Of a stretch of 25,294 nucleotides of DNA, positions 6,852 through 14,094 are shown piece after piece (position 1 is the stretch's first letter; each line of letters begins with the position of its first letter). Below the pieces are notes generated by a model. It ran no database searches and was not told where the DNA came from. It saw only the letters and a list, made by a program, of their open reading frames with translations. A program made the translations under genes and the position numbers. This stretch comes from Prevotellaceae bacterium (GTDB lineage Bacteria; Bacteroidota; Bacteroidia; Bacteroidales; Bacteroidaceae): assembly GCA_003150315.1 (NCBI GenBank), contig QAML01000061.1, positions 1-25,294 of the forward strand, in the 5' to 3' direction.

Positions 6852-7847
6852 ATGGACAAAATAATAGGAATGGGCAATGCGCTTGTTGACGCATTGGTAC
6901 ATATTGAAAGCGATAGCGTACTTGATGCAATGAATCTGCCTAAGGGTTCCATGCAACTCATAGATGAGAGACGTTTTGACGAAGTTAGCAGAAAAATAGC
7001 GGAACTGAATCCTTCGCGTGCCGCAGGCGGTTCGGCTTCAAACGCTATGCTTGCACTCGCCAACCTTGGTCGTACTCCGGGATTCATAGGTAAAGTGGGA
7101 AACGACGAATATGGTTGTTTTTATTCCGATACTTTGATTGCCGCAGGAGTGAATGCCGATTTCCTACATACGGCAATGCCCACGGGAGTTGCCTCCACTT
7201 TCATTTCGCCTGACGGACAAAGAACGTTTGCAACCTTTCTCGGTGCGGCGGCAACGCTTGAACCCGAGGACTTGGGGGAAGAAATGCTTCAGGGATACCG
7301 TTATCTGTATCTCGAAGGCTATCTTGTACAGAATCACGAGCTGATAAACCGTGCCGTGAGGCTTGCAAAAAATCTTGGAATGAAGATATGCCTCGACATG
7401 GCAAGTTATAATATCGTGGAGTCCGATCTTGACTATTTCACAAAGCTTGTGAGCGAGCACATAGACGTTGTATTTGCAAACGAAGAGGAGAGCCGCGCAT
7501 TTACGGGGCTTGAGCCGGAGAAATCATTAGAGAAGATTGCTTCCATGTGCGACACCGTGATTGTGAAACTCGGAGCGCATGGCAGCATAGCCCGTTCCAA
7601 GACGGCGCAGGGCGGTTATGCGACGTGCGATGCGGGAGAAGTTGAAAAAGTTGTCGACACCACGGCGGCGGGAGACTTCTTTACGGCGGGATTCATGTAC
7701 GCTTTTACGGCGGGATGTTCGTTGGAAATTTGCCTCAAAGCCGGAACGTTGCTTTCCACTCAGGTTATACAGGTAACGGGAACGGCTCTGCCCGAAAACA
7801 CATGGAGCGAAATACGCGATAAAATAGAAATACTCTGCAAAGCATAA
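6852..7847 (+). CDS. PfkB-family carbohydrate/nucleoside kinase (adenosine-kinase-like)
   Basis: A 331-residue ribokinase-fold kinase that should phosphorylate a sugar or nucleoside with ATP in the cytoplasm. The N-terminal substrate motif AAGGSASN (57-64) is followed by NLGRTPGFIGKVGNDEYG (about 71-88). The C-terminal anion-hole motif is DTTAAGD (269-275) with catalytic base D275; the commoner form is DTxGAGD, so an alanine replaces the first glycine. The overall layout resembles bacterial adenosine-kinase-like members, but the substrate cannot be read from the sequence. The S41 protease gene follows after 12 bp, so they are probably co-transcribed. Confidence 0.88.
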   Translation: MDKIIGMGNALVDALVHIESDSVLDAMNLPKGSMQLIDERRFDEVSRKIAELNPSRAAGGSASNAMLALANLGRTPGFIGKVGNDEYGCFYSDTLIAAGVNADFLHTAMPTGVASTFISPDGQRTFATFLGAAATLEPEDLGEEMLQGYRYLYLEGYLVQNHELINRAVRLAKNLGMKICLDMASYNIVESDLDYFTKLVSEHIDVVFANEEESRAFTGLEPEKSLEKIASMCDTVIVKLGAHGSIARSKTAQGGYATCDAGEVEKVVDTTAAGDFFTAGFMYAFTAGCSLEICLKAGTLLSTQVIQVTGTALPENTWSEIRDKIEILCKA

Positions 7848-7859
7848 AACAAAATTACA

Positions 7860-9551
7860 ATGAGAATAGGTATCAAAACCATTCTGTCCGTTTTAGTGTC
7901 GCTGGCAACGCTTCTGCCGTCTGCGGCACAAAAGAATCATAATTTCGAGGTGGGAAAGAATCTTGACGTATTCAATAATCTTTTCAAACAGCTCGATCTT
8001 TATTACGTGGATACCATTAACCCGGCGAAACTCATCAAGGAAGCCACCGACGCAATGCTTTCCACTCTCGACCCTTACACCAATTATTTTGCCGACAATG
8101 AGAGAAGCGACCTCAAACAAATGCTCACGGGAAAATACGGAGGCATGGGCGCGCTTATACATTATAATAAGGAACTGAAGAGGTGCGTAATTGCCGAGCC
8201 TTTTGAGAATTGTCCTGCCACCAAAGCGGGACTTCGTGCAGGCGATGTGATTCTGGAGATTGCCGGCAAGCCTTTCGGTCCGCTCAAAGACGATGATGAC
8301 ACGGGCGATTTCACTTCAAGTGTGAGCGATGCGCTTCGCGGCGAACCGGGTACGACTTTTATTTTGAAAATACAGCGTCCCGGCGAAAGCGATGTGCGCG
8401 AGGTGAAAGTAACGCGCGAGGCTATCAAGACACCGGCTGTAACATATTACGGAATGTTAGGCAATACGGGATACATATATCTCTCGCAGTTCACAACGGG
8501 ATGCGCCGATGAAATGCGCAAAGCCGTTACTTCGCTGAAATCGCAGGGAGCCGAAAAGCTTGTGATTGACCTGCGCGGAAACGTAGGCGGTTCGCTTGAG
8601 GAGGCTGTGGACATTGTGAACCTTTTCATAGCAAAGGGCAAAACCGTTGTGGAACTTAAGGGAAAAGTAAAGGGGGAACAGCAGGTTTTGAAGACACAAC
8701 ACGATCCTTTGGATAGTAAGATTCCGATTGCAGTGCTTGTTAATGGCGGCAGTGCCTCGGCTGCGGAAATCATGGCGGGAACTTTGCAGGACTACGACCG
8801 CGCCGTGATTGTGGGCACACGCACTTACGGAAAAGGACTTGTACAACAAACGCGCCCGCTGCCCTATGACGGAATGCTGAAAGTTACAACAAGCAAATAT
8901 TATATACCTTCCGGACGTTGCATACAGGCTATTGATTATTCACATCGCAATTCAGATGGCTCCGTAGGCAGGATTCCCGACAGCCTTACCCATGTTTTTT
9001 ACACGGCTCACAAACGTGCGGTGCGCGACGGCGGAGGTATTTTGCCCGACAAGGTGATTAAGGTTGACAGTGTGGCTAATGTGGTGCTTTATCTCAGTCC
9101 TTCCATGCAGACAAGCCGTGTGTTGTTTGACTTTGTTACCGAATATACCAAACGACATCCCCAAATAGACAAACCGGAAAGCTTCGACATTTCCGATGAA
9201 GAGTATGAGAATTTCAAGCAATACGCCATTGCGCAGAAATTTTCCTACGACAAACAGAGCGAAAAGGTTTTGAAGCAGCTCAAGAGCGTTGCAAAGTTTG
9301 AAGGATATGATGTTGACAACGAAATAAAGGCTCTCGAGGCAAAACTCACGCATAACGAAAGCTACGATTTTGACCATTGGAAATCCGAAATCAAGAAACT
9401 TCTCAACAACGAGATAATGTTGCGCTATTATTACAGGCGCGGGGCGGTGCGCAACTCGCTCAACGACGACAAAATCCTTGATGCGGCAAAAGCCGTGCTG
9501 GATTCCCCGCAAAATTATTCGAACATTCTAAAACCCACGAAAAAGAAATAA
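7860..9551 (+). CDS. S41-family C-terminal processing protease (CtpA/Prc-like), exported
   Basis: A periplasmic serine protease of the tail-specific family, which trims or degrades proteins from their C-termini. The 563-residue precursor has a signal peptide (1-24, hydrophobic core and SAAQ). The PDZ domain covers about 95-170 (ATKAGLRAGDVILEIAGKPF) and the protease core about 200-350. By family alignment the catalytic pair is S300 in NGGSASAAEI and K325 in RTYGKGLVQQ. A C-terminal helical region of about 200 residues follows, as in Bacteroidota homologues. It sits between a PfkB kinase (12-bp gap) and a GNAT-like gene (8-bp gap), in one probable operon. Confidence 0.93.
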   Translation: MRIGIKTILSVLVSLATLLPSAAQKNHNFEVGKNLDVFNNLFKQLDLYYVDTINPAKLIKEATDAMLSTLDPYTNYFADNERSDLKQMLTGKYGGMGALIHYNKELKRCVIAEPFENCPATKAGLRAGDVILEIAGKPFGPLKDDDDTGDFTSSVSDALRGEPGTTFILKIQRPGESDVREVKVTREAIKTPAVTYYGMLGNTGYIYLSQFTTGCADEMRKAVTSLKSQGAEKLVIDLRGNVGGSLEEAVDIVNLFIAKGKTVVELKGKVKGEQQVLKTQHDPLDSKIPIAVLVNGGSASAAEIMAGTLQDYDRAVIVGTRTYGKGLVQQTRPLPYDGMLKVTTSKYYIPSGRCIQAIDYSHRNSDGSVGRIPDSLTHVFYTAHKRAVRDGGGILPDKVIKVDSVANVVLYLSPSMQTSRVLFDFVTEYTKRHPQIDKPESFDISDEEYENFKQYAIAQKFSYDKQSEKVLKQLKSVAKFEGYDVDNEIKALEAKLTHNESYDFDHWKSEIKKLLNNEIMLRYYYRRGAVRNSLNDDKILDAAKAVLDSPQNYSNILKPTKKK

Positions 9552-9559
9552 GCTGAAAA

Positions 9560-10693
9560 ATGGCTGTAGAAATACGCCGCGTAGAATCAAAACGCGACCT
9601 AAAGAAATTCATTCGTTTCAATTACGAACTTTATAAAAACAATGCTTATTCCGTGCCCGATTTGTATGAGGACATGGTGTCTACGTTTTCAAAGAAAAAA
9701 AATCCGGCTTTCGAGTTCTGCGATGCGGAATACTTTCTTGCCTACAAGGAAGGGAAGCTTGTGGGGCGCGTGGCGGCTATAATAAACAACAGAGCCAATG
9801 AAACGTGGCACACAAGCAATGTGCGTTTCGGATGGATTGACTTCGTTGACGACCGCGAGGTTTCCGGGGCTCTGCTCAATGCTGTCGGCGAGTGGGGCAA
9901 GGCAAAAGGCATGACCGATATAGTAGGTCCGCTCGGTTTTACAGACATTGATGCAGAAGGAATGCTCATTGAGGGCTTCGACCAACTGTCCACAATGGCA
10001 ACGATATACAATTATCCTTATTACCCCGAACACATGGAAGCGTTGGGATATGAAAAGCAGACCGACTGGATAGAGAAAAAACTTTATGTGCCCGAGAGTG
10101 TGCCCGACGGATACCAGAGAGTGGCAGACATTGTAATGAAGCGTTTGAATCTTCACATGCATCACATAAAATCGCGCAAGGAAATCAGCGGCACAGACCT
10201 GCCTTACAGAATTTTCGACTTTATAAATGAAGCTTATTCGCCTCTGTTCGGATATTCCAAGATATCCAGGAAGCAGGTGGACCAGTATGTAAAATCCTAT
10301 TTCCCATTGCTCGACATGCGCATGATTTCTATCGTAGAAGATTCCGAAAACAATCTTGTGGCGGTTGGAATTTCCATGCCCTCCATAGCACGTGCGCTGC
10401 AAAAGGCGCATGGAAAACTGTTTCCTTTCGGGTGGTTTCATCTCCTGAAAGCACTCTTCGTGAAACATTCCGATATTCTCGACCTCCTGCTTGTGGGTGT
10501 AAAACCGGAATACCAGAGCAAGGGCGTCAATGCATTGCTCTTTGCCGACCTCATACCCGCATGCATTAAAATGGGATTCCGATATGGCGAAACCAATCCC
10601 GAACTCGAGGAAAACGAAAAAGTACAGATGCAGTGGAAATACTTGAAGAGCGAAACTCACAAACGCCGTCGCTGCTATCACAAATCGCTGTAA
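9560..10693 (+). CDS. GNAT-like N-acetyltransferase-fold protein, unknown substrate
   Basis: A 377-residue protein that I place in the GNAT-like group common in Bacteroidota. The N-terminal half (about 1-170) has EYFLAYKEGKLVGRVAAIINN (about 56-76), which fits the beta-strand/turn pattern of the acetyl-CoA fold, and IVGPLGFTDIDAEGMLIEGF. The C-terminal half has LLVGVKPEYQSKGVNALLF (about 311-329), which resembles the GNAT pyrophosphate-binding R/QxxGxG/A loop. The acceptor is unknown. There is no signal peptide or membrane segment. It is the last gene of the pfkB-S41 operon; no classical terminator follows, but repeat copy 3 begins 51 bp after the stop. Confidence 0.75.
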   Translation: MAVEIRRVESKRDLKKFIRFNYELYKNNAYSVPDLYEDMVSTFSKKKNPAFEFCDAEYFLAYKEGKLVGRVAAIINNRANETWHTSNVRFGWIDFVDDREVSGALLNAVGEWGKAKGMTDIVGPLGFTDIDAEGMLIEGFDQLSTMATIYNYPYYPEHMEALGYEKQTDWIEKKLYVPESVPDGYQRVADIVMKRLNLHMHHIKSRKEISGTDLPYRIFDFINEAYSPLFGYSKISRKQVDQYVKSYFPLLDMRMISIVEDSENNLVAVGISMPSIARALQKAHGKLFPFGWFHLLKALFVKHSDILDLLLVGVKPEYQSKGVNALLFADLIPACIKMGFRYGETNPELEENEKVQMQWKYLKSETHKRRRCYHKSL

Positions 10694-10744
10694 AAAACTT
10701 TCGGAACGCTCAATTTTTGCGCGTGAATTATTGCCCGAAAAAAA

Positions 10745-10864
10745 CATAAGGCATGTTGTAAAAAATACAAGCCATGTATTTTAAAATATAAGGCACTTAT
10801 TTTAAAATAAGTGCCTTATATTTTTTGCCTTTCCAAGTGTTTGAAAAATAACAACTTATAAAAG
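10745..10864 (-). repeat. Interspersed palindrome/21-bp-unit element, copy 3 (reverse orientation)
   Basis: In element orientation (leftward): GTTGTTA box at 10855-10849, a 24-nt spacer (10848-10825), a perfect 42-bp palindrome (10824-10783, centre 10803/10804), and 21-bp units at 10807-10787, 10786-10766 and 10765-10745. The spacer forms a 7-bp stem with a 4-nt loop (10840-10837). One pair is a G-T wobble in element orientation but a C/A mismatch on the other strand. The 21-bp units face the 3' end of the GNAT-like gene. The third unit closely matches that of copy 1. Confidence 0.93.
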
Positions 10865-11126
10865 GCGCAAAAATCCGTGTTTTTTCCGCTTCACAAGGCT
10901 CGCTTTTCAGGCTGTACGGCTCGCGAAAAACGCCCCGTGCAACATGCGGGAAGCCATGAGCATTGCGATGAGAACCACGCAGGAAAACGTTTTTGCCAAT
11001 ACGGGTATGTTTGGTTCGGATGCCCGTTTCGGACGCATTGCAAAGGGCGGGCATCTCAAAAGACGGGACATAAAAAATAATGTAAATATGTGGCTCGTAT
11101 TCTTTCGCGATTTCGTCATTTATAGC
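10865..11126. other. Intergenic stretch upstream of rpoN, no supported gene
   Basis: About 260 bp between repeat copy 3 and the rpoN promoter. It is visibly more GC-rich than the repeat. It contains an 8-bp perfect stem, GATGCCCG (11019-11026) with CGGGCATC (11048-11055), around a 21-nt loop. A minus-strand frame of 70 codons (11119-10907) has a hydrophobic middle, but there is no recognisable family, promoter or ribosome-binding signal. It could be a long leader, a small RNA or a decayed gene. Confidence 0.4.
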
Positions 11127-11134
11127 TACTTTTG
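11127..11134 (+). promoter_or_regulatory. Predicted -7 box (TACTTTTG) for rpoN
   Basis: A perfect TAnnTTTG match 23 nt before the GTG start of rpoN. No clear -33 TTTG is present; a TTTCG lies near the expected spacing. Confidence 0.55.
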
Positions 11135-11157
11135 TATTTCCTTAAAGATACGGTTTC

Positions 11158-12630
11158 GTGGCACAAAGACTCATACAGACCCAAAAACAAACACTTTCGC
11201 AAACGCTGACACCGCAACAGCTTTTGCAGGTGCACCTTCTTGAACTTCCGCTGAGGGATTTTGAACAGAGGGTTAACGACGAGATTCTCGAAAACGAGGC
11301 TCTCGAGGAGGGCGATGACAATGAACGCCACGACGAAGAGGAGAACGGAGAAAACGACTACGGAGACGAGGAAACGAAGGACGTGGACAGTTCGCGCGAG
11401 GACGCACTTGCCGACTATCTCAACGCCGACGACACGCCCGATTACCTTCTCGATTCCGGCAACGGTGATGACGAAAAGACCGCCAACCTGCCTTTCGGAC
11501 AGCAAACATCGCTGTATGAGGAACTGACGGCGCAAATAGCCGAACACCACCTTTCCGACGAGCAGAAAAGGGTAATGGTCTATCTCATAGGCTCGCTCGA
11601 CAGCGACGGATTCCTGCGCAAGGACTCGCAGAGGCTTAGTGATGAAATGGGAATCTATCACAACATCAACGTAAGCCCGCAGGAAATAGACAAACTCGTA
11701 TCTGTGATGCAGACTTTCGAACCGCGCGGAATAGGAGCGAGAAATCTGCAGGAATGTCTCAAGATTCAAATTCTTGCCGAGGACAACAAATCGCCTTACA
11801 AGGAACTTGAGCTTCAGGTCATAGAGAAATGTTACAAGGATTTCACCCGTAAGCGTTGGGATGCCATAGCCCGCAGACTGCATGTGGACACAGAAACCAT
11901 GGACAAAGTGATGTCCGAAATACGACACCTCAACCCGCGTCCAGGAAGTGCCTTGAACGAAATGTCGTCAGGCGATTCGCAGGAGGTAACACCCGACTTC
12001 CTTGTTGAAAACGACGGAAACGGTAACCTCAAAGTATCGCTCAACGAGGGCGAAGTGCCTTCGCTCAGAGTAAGTCGCTCTTTTCGCAACACCATAACCG
12101 AATATTCCAAAAACCGCAGCAATCTTACGCGCCAACAAAAGGATACTTACATCTACACAAAGCAGAAAGTAGAGGCGGCGAAGGTATTCATTGATGCGGT
12201 GAACAGACGCAGGCGAAACATGCTCGCAACAATGGAGGCGATAGTGGAGTTTCAGAAACCTTTTTTCCTGGAAGGCGACGAAACATTACTGAAACCAATG
12301 ATTTTGCGAAACATTGCGCAGCGCACGGGACTGGACATTTCCACAATTTCGCGCGTTAGCAACAGCAAATATGTAGAAACCGAGTTTGGCGTGTTCCCAC
12401 TAAAATATTTCTTCAACGACAAGTTTGTAACTTCCGACGGAGATGTTCATTCCACAGTGGCCATACGCAAGGCTTTGGCGGAGATTATTGAAAAAGAAGA
12501 CAAGAAAAATCCATACCCCGACGAGGTTCTTGCCGAAATGCTCAAGGAAAAAGGATTTCCGGTGGCTCGTCGCACGGTGGCTAAATATCGTATGCAGCTC
12601 GGACTGCCGGTTGCGCGTTTAAGAAAATGA
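11158..12630 (+). CDS. rpoN: RNA polymerase sigma-54 factor RpoN
   Basis: The alternative sigma factor that directs RNA polymerase to -24/-12 promoters and needs AAA+ activators to open DNA. The 490-residue protein has region I at its N-terminus (glutamine/leucine-rich, QTLSQTLTPQQLLQVHLLELP, about 11-31). A strongly acidic region II follows (about 50-105), then the core-binding domain, a helix-turn-helix, and the diagnostic RpoN box ARRTVAKYR (470-478). The start is a GTG at 11158, giving MAQRLIQTQKQ; it fits the promoter box at 11127 and the family N-terminus. The stop overlaps the next gene by 4 nt. No sigma-54 activator gene is in the window. Confidence 0.96.
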   Translation: MAQRLIQTQKQTLSQTLTPQQLLQVHLLELPLRDFEQRVNDEILENEALEEGDDNERHDEEENGENDYGDEETKDVDSSREDALADYLNADDTPDYLLDSGNGDDEKTANLPFGQQTSLYEELTAQIAEHHLSDEQKRVMVYLIGSLDSDGFLRKDSQRLSDEMGIYHNINVSPQEIDKLVSVMQTFEPRGIGARNLQECLKIQILAEDNKSPYKELELQVIEKCYKDFTRKRWDAIARRLHVDTETMDKVMSEIRHLNPRPGSALNEMSSGDSQEVTPDFLVENDGNGNLKVSLNEGEVPSLRVSRSFRNTITEYSKNRSNLTRQQKDTYIYTKQKVEAAKVFIDAVNRRRRNMLATMEAIVEFQKPFFLEGDETLLKPMILRNIAQRTGLDISTISRVSNSKYVETEFGVFPLKYFFNDKFVTSDGDVHSTVAIRKALAEIIEKEDKKNPYPDEVLAEMLKEKGFPVARRTVAKYRMQLGLPVARLRK

Positions 12631-13244
12631 CAGATAAATATCTTATACAGGTTTCCAAGATTATCTCGGTGCTTTTCAAACCGTTTTATTTCCCGGTGAT
12701 AGCATTCATAGTGCTGTTGCTTTTCAGCTACATGAGTCTTCTGCCGCTGAGTGTGAAGCTTACGGTGCTCGTTATAGTATATGTGTTCACGGTGGTGCTG
12801 CCTTTGCTGTCCATTTACCTTTATCGCAAGATTAATGGTTGGACTCGTCATCAGGCAAGCCGACGCACACGCCGCCTTGTGCCTTACATCCTGAGCATGA
12901 TGTGCTATGGTTGCTGCTTATATGTGATGACGCGGATGCGCATGCCGCATTTCATGAACGGGATACTTGTCGGTGCGCTTGCCATACAGCTTGTGTGCAC
13001 AATTATAAACAACTGGTTCAAGATTAGCACCCATTCCGCAGCGGCGGGGGGCGTGATTGGCGCATTGCTCGCCTTTTCGTTCCTGTTTTCGTTCGATCCC
13101 ACGTGGTGGCTGTGCCTTACAATTGTCATTGCAGGGGCTGTGGGGTCGAGCAGAATAGTTCTGCGCCAGCACACACTCTCTCAAGTGGGTGTGGGAGTGC
13201 TCGTGGGATTTTTCTGCGGGTTCATAAGCATATTATACGTATAA
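12627..13244 (+). CDS. PAP2-like integral membrane protein
   Basis: A 205-residue membrane protein with about six hydrophobic segments (roughly 14-34, 42-63, 88-104, 111-127, 140-156, 159-172 and 186-203; boundaries approximate). Two blocks resemble the PAP2 (type 2 phosphatidic acid phosphatase) active site: [11 protein letters not shown] (about 132-142) and [17 protein letters not shown] (about 174-190), which keeps the SR and H residues. In the last block the usual aspartate position is glutamine, so catalysis is uncertain. It could act on a lipid phosphate or be a structural relative. It starts in an ATGA overlap with rpoN and lies 13 bp before purE. Confidence 0.72.
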   Translation: MTDKYLIQVSKIISVLFKPFYFPVIAFIVLLLFSYMSLLPLSVKLTVLVIVYVFTVVLPLLSIYLYRKINGWTRHQASRRTRRLVPYILSMMCYGCCLYVMTRMRMPHFMNGILVGALAIQLVCTIINNWFKISTHSAAAGGVIGALLAFSFLFSFDPTWWLCLTIVIAGAVGSSRIVLRQHTLSQVGVGVLVGFFCGFISILYV

Positions 13245-13257
13245 AACTTTTCATATT

Positions 13258-13764
13258 ATGAAGCCTTTAGTAAGCATTATAATGGGCAGCACGAGCGATC
13301 TTCCTGTTATGGAGAAAGCTGCTGCCGAACTTGATTCAATGGAGATACCTTTTGAGATGAACGCTCTCTCGGCTCATCGCACTCCCGAGGAGGTCTGTGA
13401 GTTTGCCAAGGGAGCCGAGGCGCGCGGCATCAAGGTCATCATTGCCGCTGCGGGAATGGCTGCGGCTTTGCCGGGAGTTATTGCCGCCCATACCACATTG
13501 CCCGTTATCGGTGTGCCCATTAAGGGTATGCTCGACGGACTTGACGCGCTGCTTTCCATAGTTCAGATGCCGCCTGCCATACCTGTTGCCACGGTTGGGG
13601 TGAATGCCGCTAAAAATGCGGCTGTGCTTGCCGAGGAAATGCTGGCTCTTACGGATTCCGACATAGCTGCCAAGGTGAAGGAGGCTAAGAGCAAGCTCGG
13701 CGAGAAGATTGTTAAGGCTAATGCCGAACTTGCGAAGGTGGAATACAAGTTCAAGACTAACTGA
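13258..13764 (+). CDS. purE: N5-carboxyaminoimidazole ribonucleotide mutase PurE
   Basis: Converts N5-CAIR to CAIR in purine biosynthesis (class I PurE). The 168-residue protein has GSTSDLPVM (10-18) for phosphate and substrate binding, the catalytic SAHRTP motif (38-43, His40), and [24 protein letters not shown] near the middle. The glycine/alanine loop reads AGMAAALPG (65-73): the position that is histidine in the usual AAHLPG is Ala70. The rest is well conserved and the length is normal. It is 13 bp downstream of the PAP2-like gene and probably co-transcribed with rpoN. A strong terminator follows at 13799-13837. Confidence 0.96.
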   Translation: MKPLVSIIMGSTSDLPVMEKAAAELDSMEIPFEMNALSAHRTPEEVCEFAKGAEARGIKVIIAAAGMAAALPGVIAAHTTLPVIGVPIKGMLDGLDALLSIVQMPPAIPVATVGVNAAKNAAVLAEEMLALTDSDIAAKVKEAKSKLGEKIVKANAELAKVEYKFKTN

Positions 13765-13798
13765 CATACGCCTGCGGGCATATATGATTTGAGATTTG

Positions 13799-13837
13799 CG
13801 AGCCGGACACGTTTTCATGTGCCCGGCTCGGTTTTTT
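13799..13837 (+). terminator. Intrinsic terminator after purE
   Basis: The 8-bp GC-rich stem CGAGCCGG/CCGGCTCG (13799-13806 with 13823-13830, plus inner pairs) is followed by a T-tract (13832-13837). It lies 35 bp after the purE stop. Confidence 0.9.
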
Positions 13838-13908
13838 GTGTTTCCGGCATGCTACAAGGGTGGAAATCAGGGCGCATTTAGCCTACAGGATAAGGCTTGT
13901 TTGGGGGC

Positions 13909-14027
13909 TTTTGTAAGTTGTTGTTTTTCAGGAGTCTGAAAAGGCAAAAAATATAAGGCACTTATTTTAAAATATGTGCCTTATATTTTGAAATAAGTGC
14001 CTTGTATTTTTTCTTACAAGGGGAACG
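13909..14027 (+). repeat. Interspersed palindrome/21-bp-unit element, copy 4
   Basis: The GTTGTTG box is at 13917-13923, then a 24-nt spacer, then a 42-bp palindrome at 13948-13989 with a single mismatched pair (13962/13975). The 21-bp units are at 13965-13985, 13986-14006 and 14007-14027 (last diverged). The spacer holds the clearest small hairpin of the family: TTTTCAG (13925-13931), loop GAGT, CTGAAAA (13936-13942). It lies between the convergent 3' ends of purE and the first CotH gene. Confidence 0.93.
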
Positions 14028-14053
14028 TGTAAAAACCACATCGGATTTTGAGA

Positions 14054-14072
14054 GAAAAACTCGGGTTTCCCG
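14054..14072 (-). terminator. Possible short terminator of the CotH pair
   Basis: On the minus strand the stem CGGG-AAA-CCCG (14072-14062) is followed by AGTTTTT, about 23 nt after the stop of the downstream CotH gene. The stem is only 4 bp, so this is tentative; repeat copy 4 lies just beyond. Confidence 0.45.
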
Positions 14073-14094
14073 CGCGAAAAATCATGCACCGCGA

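Noticed and set aside
9689..10747. 352-codon open frame on the - strand
   Set aside because: Antisense to the GNAT-like gene, histidine/cysteine-rich nonsense composition, no domain, and begins in repeat copy 3.
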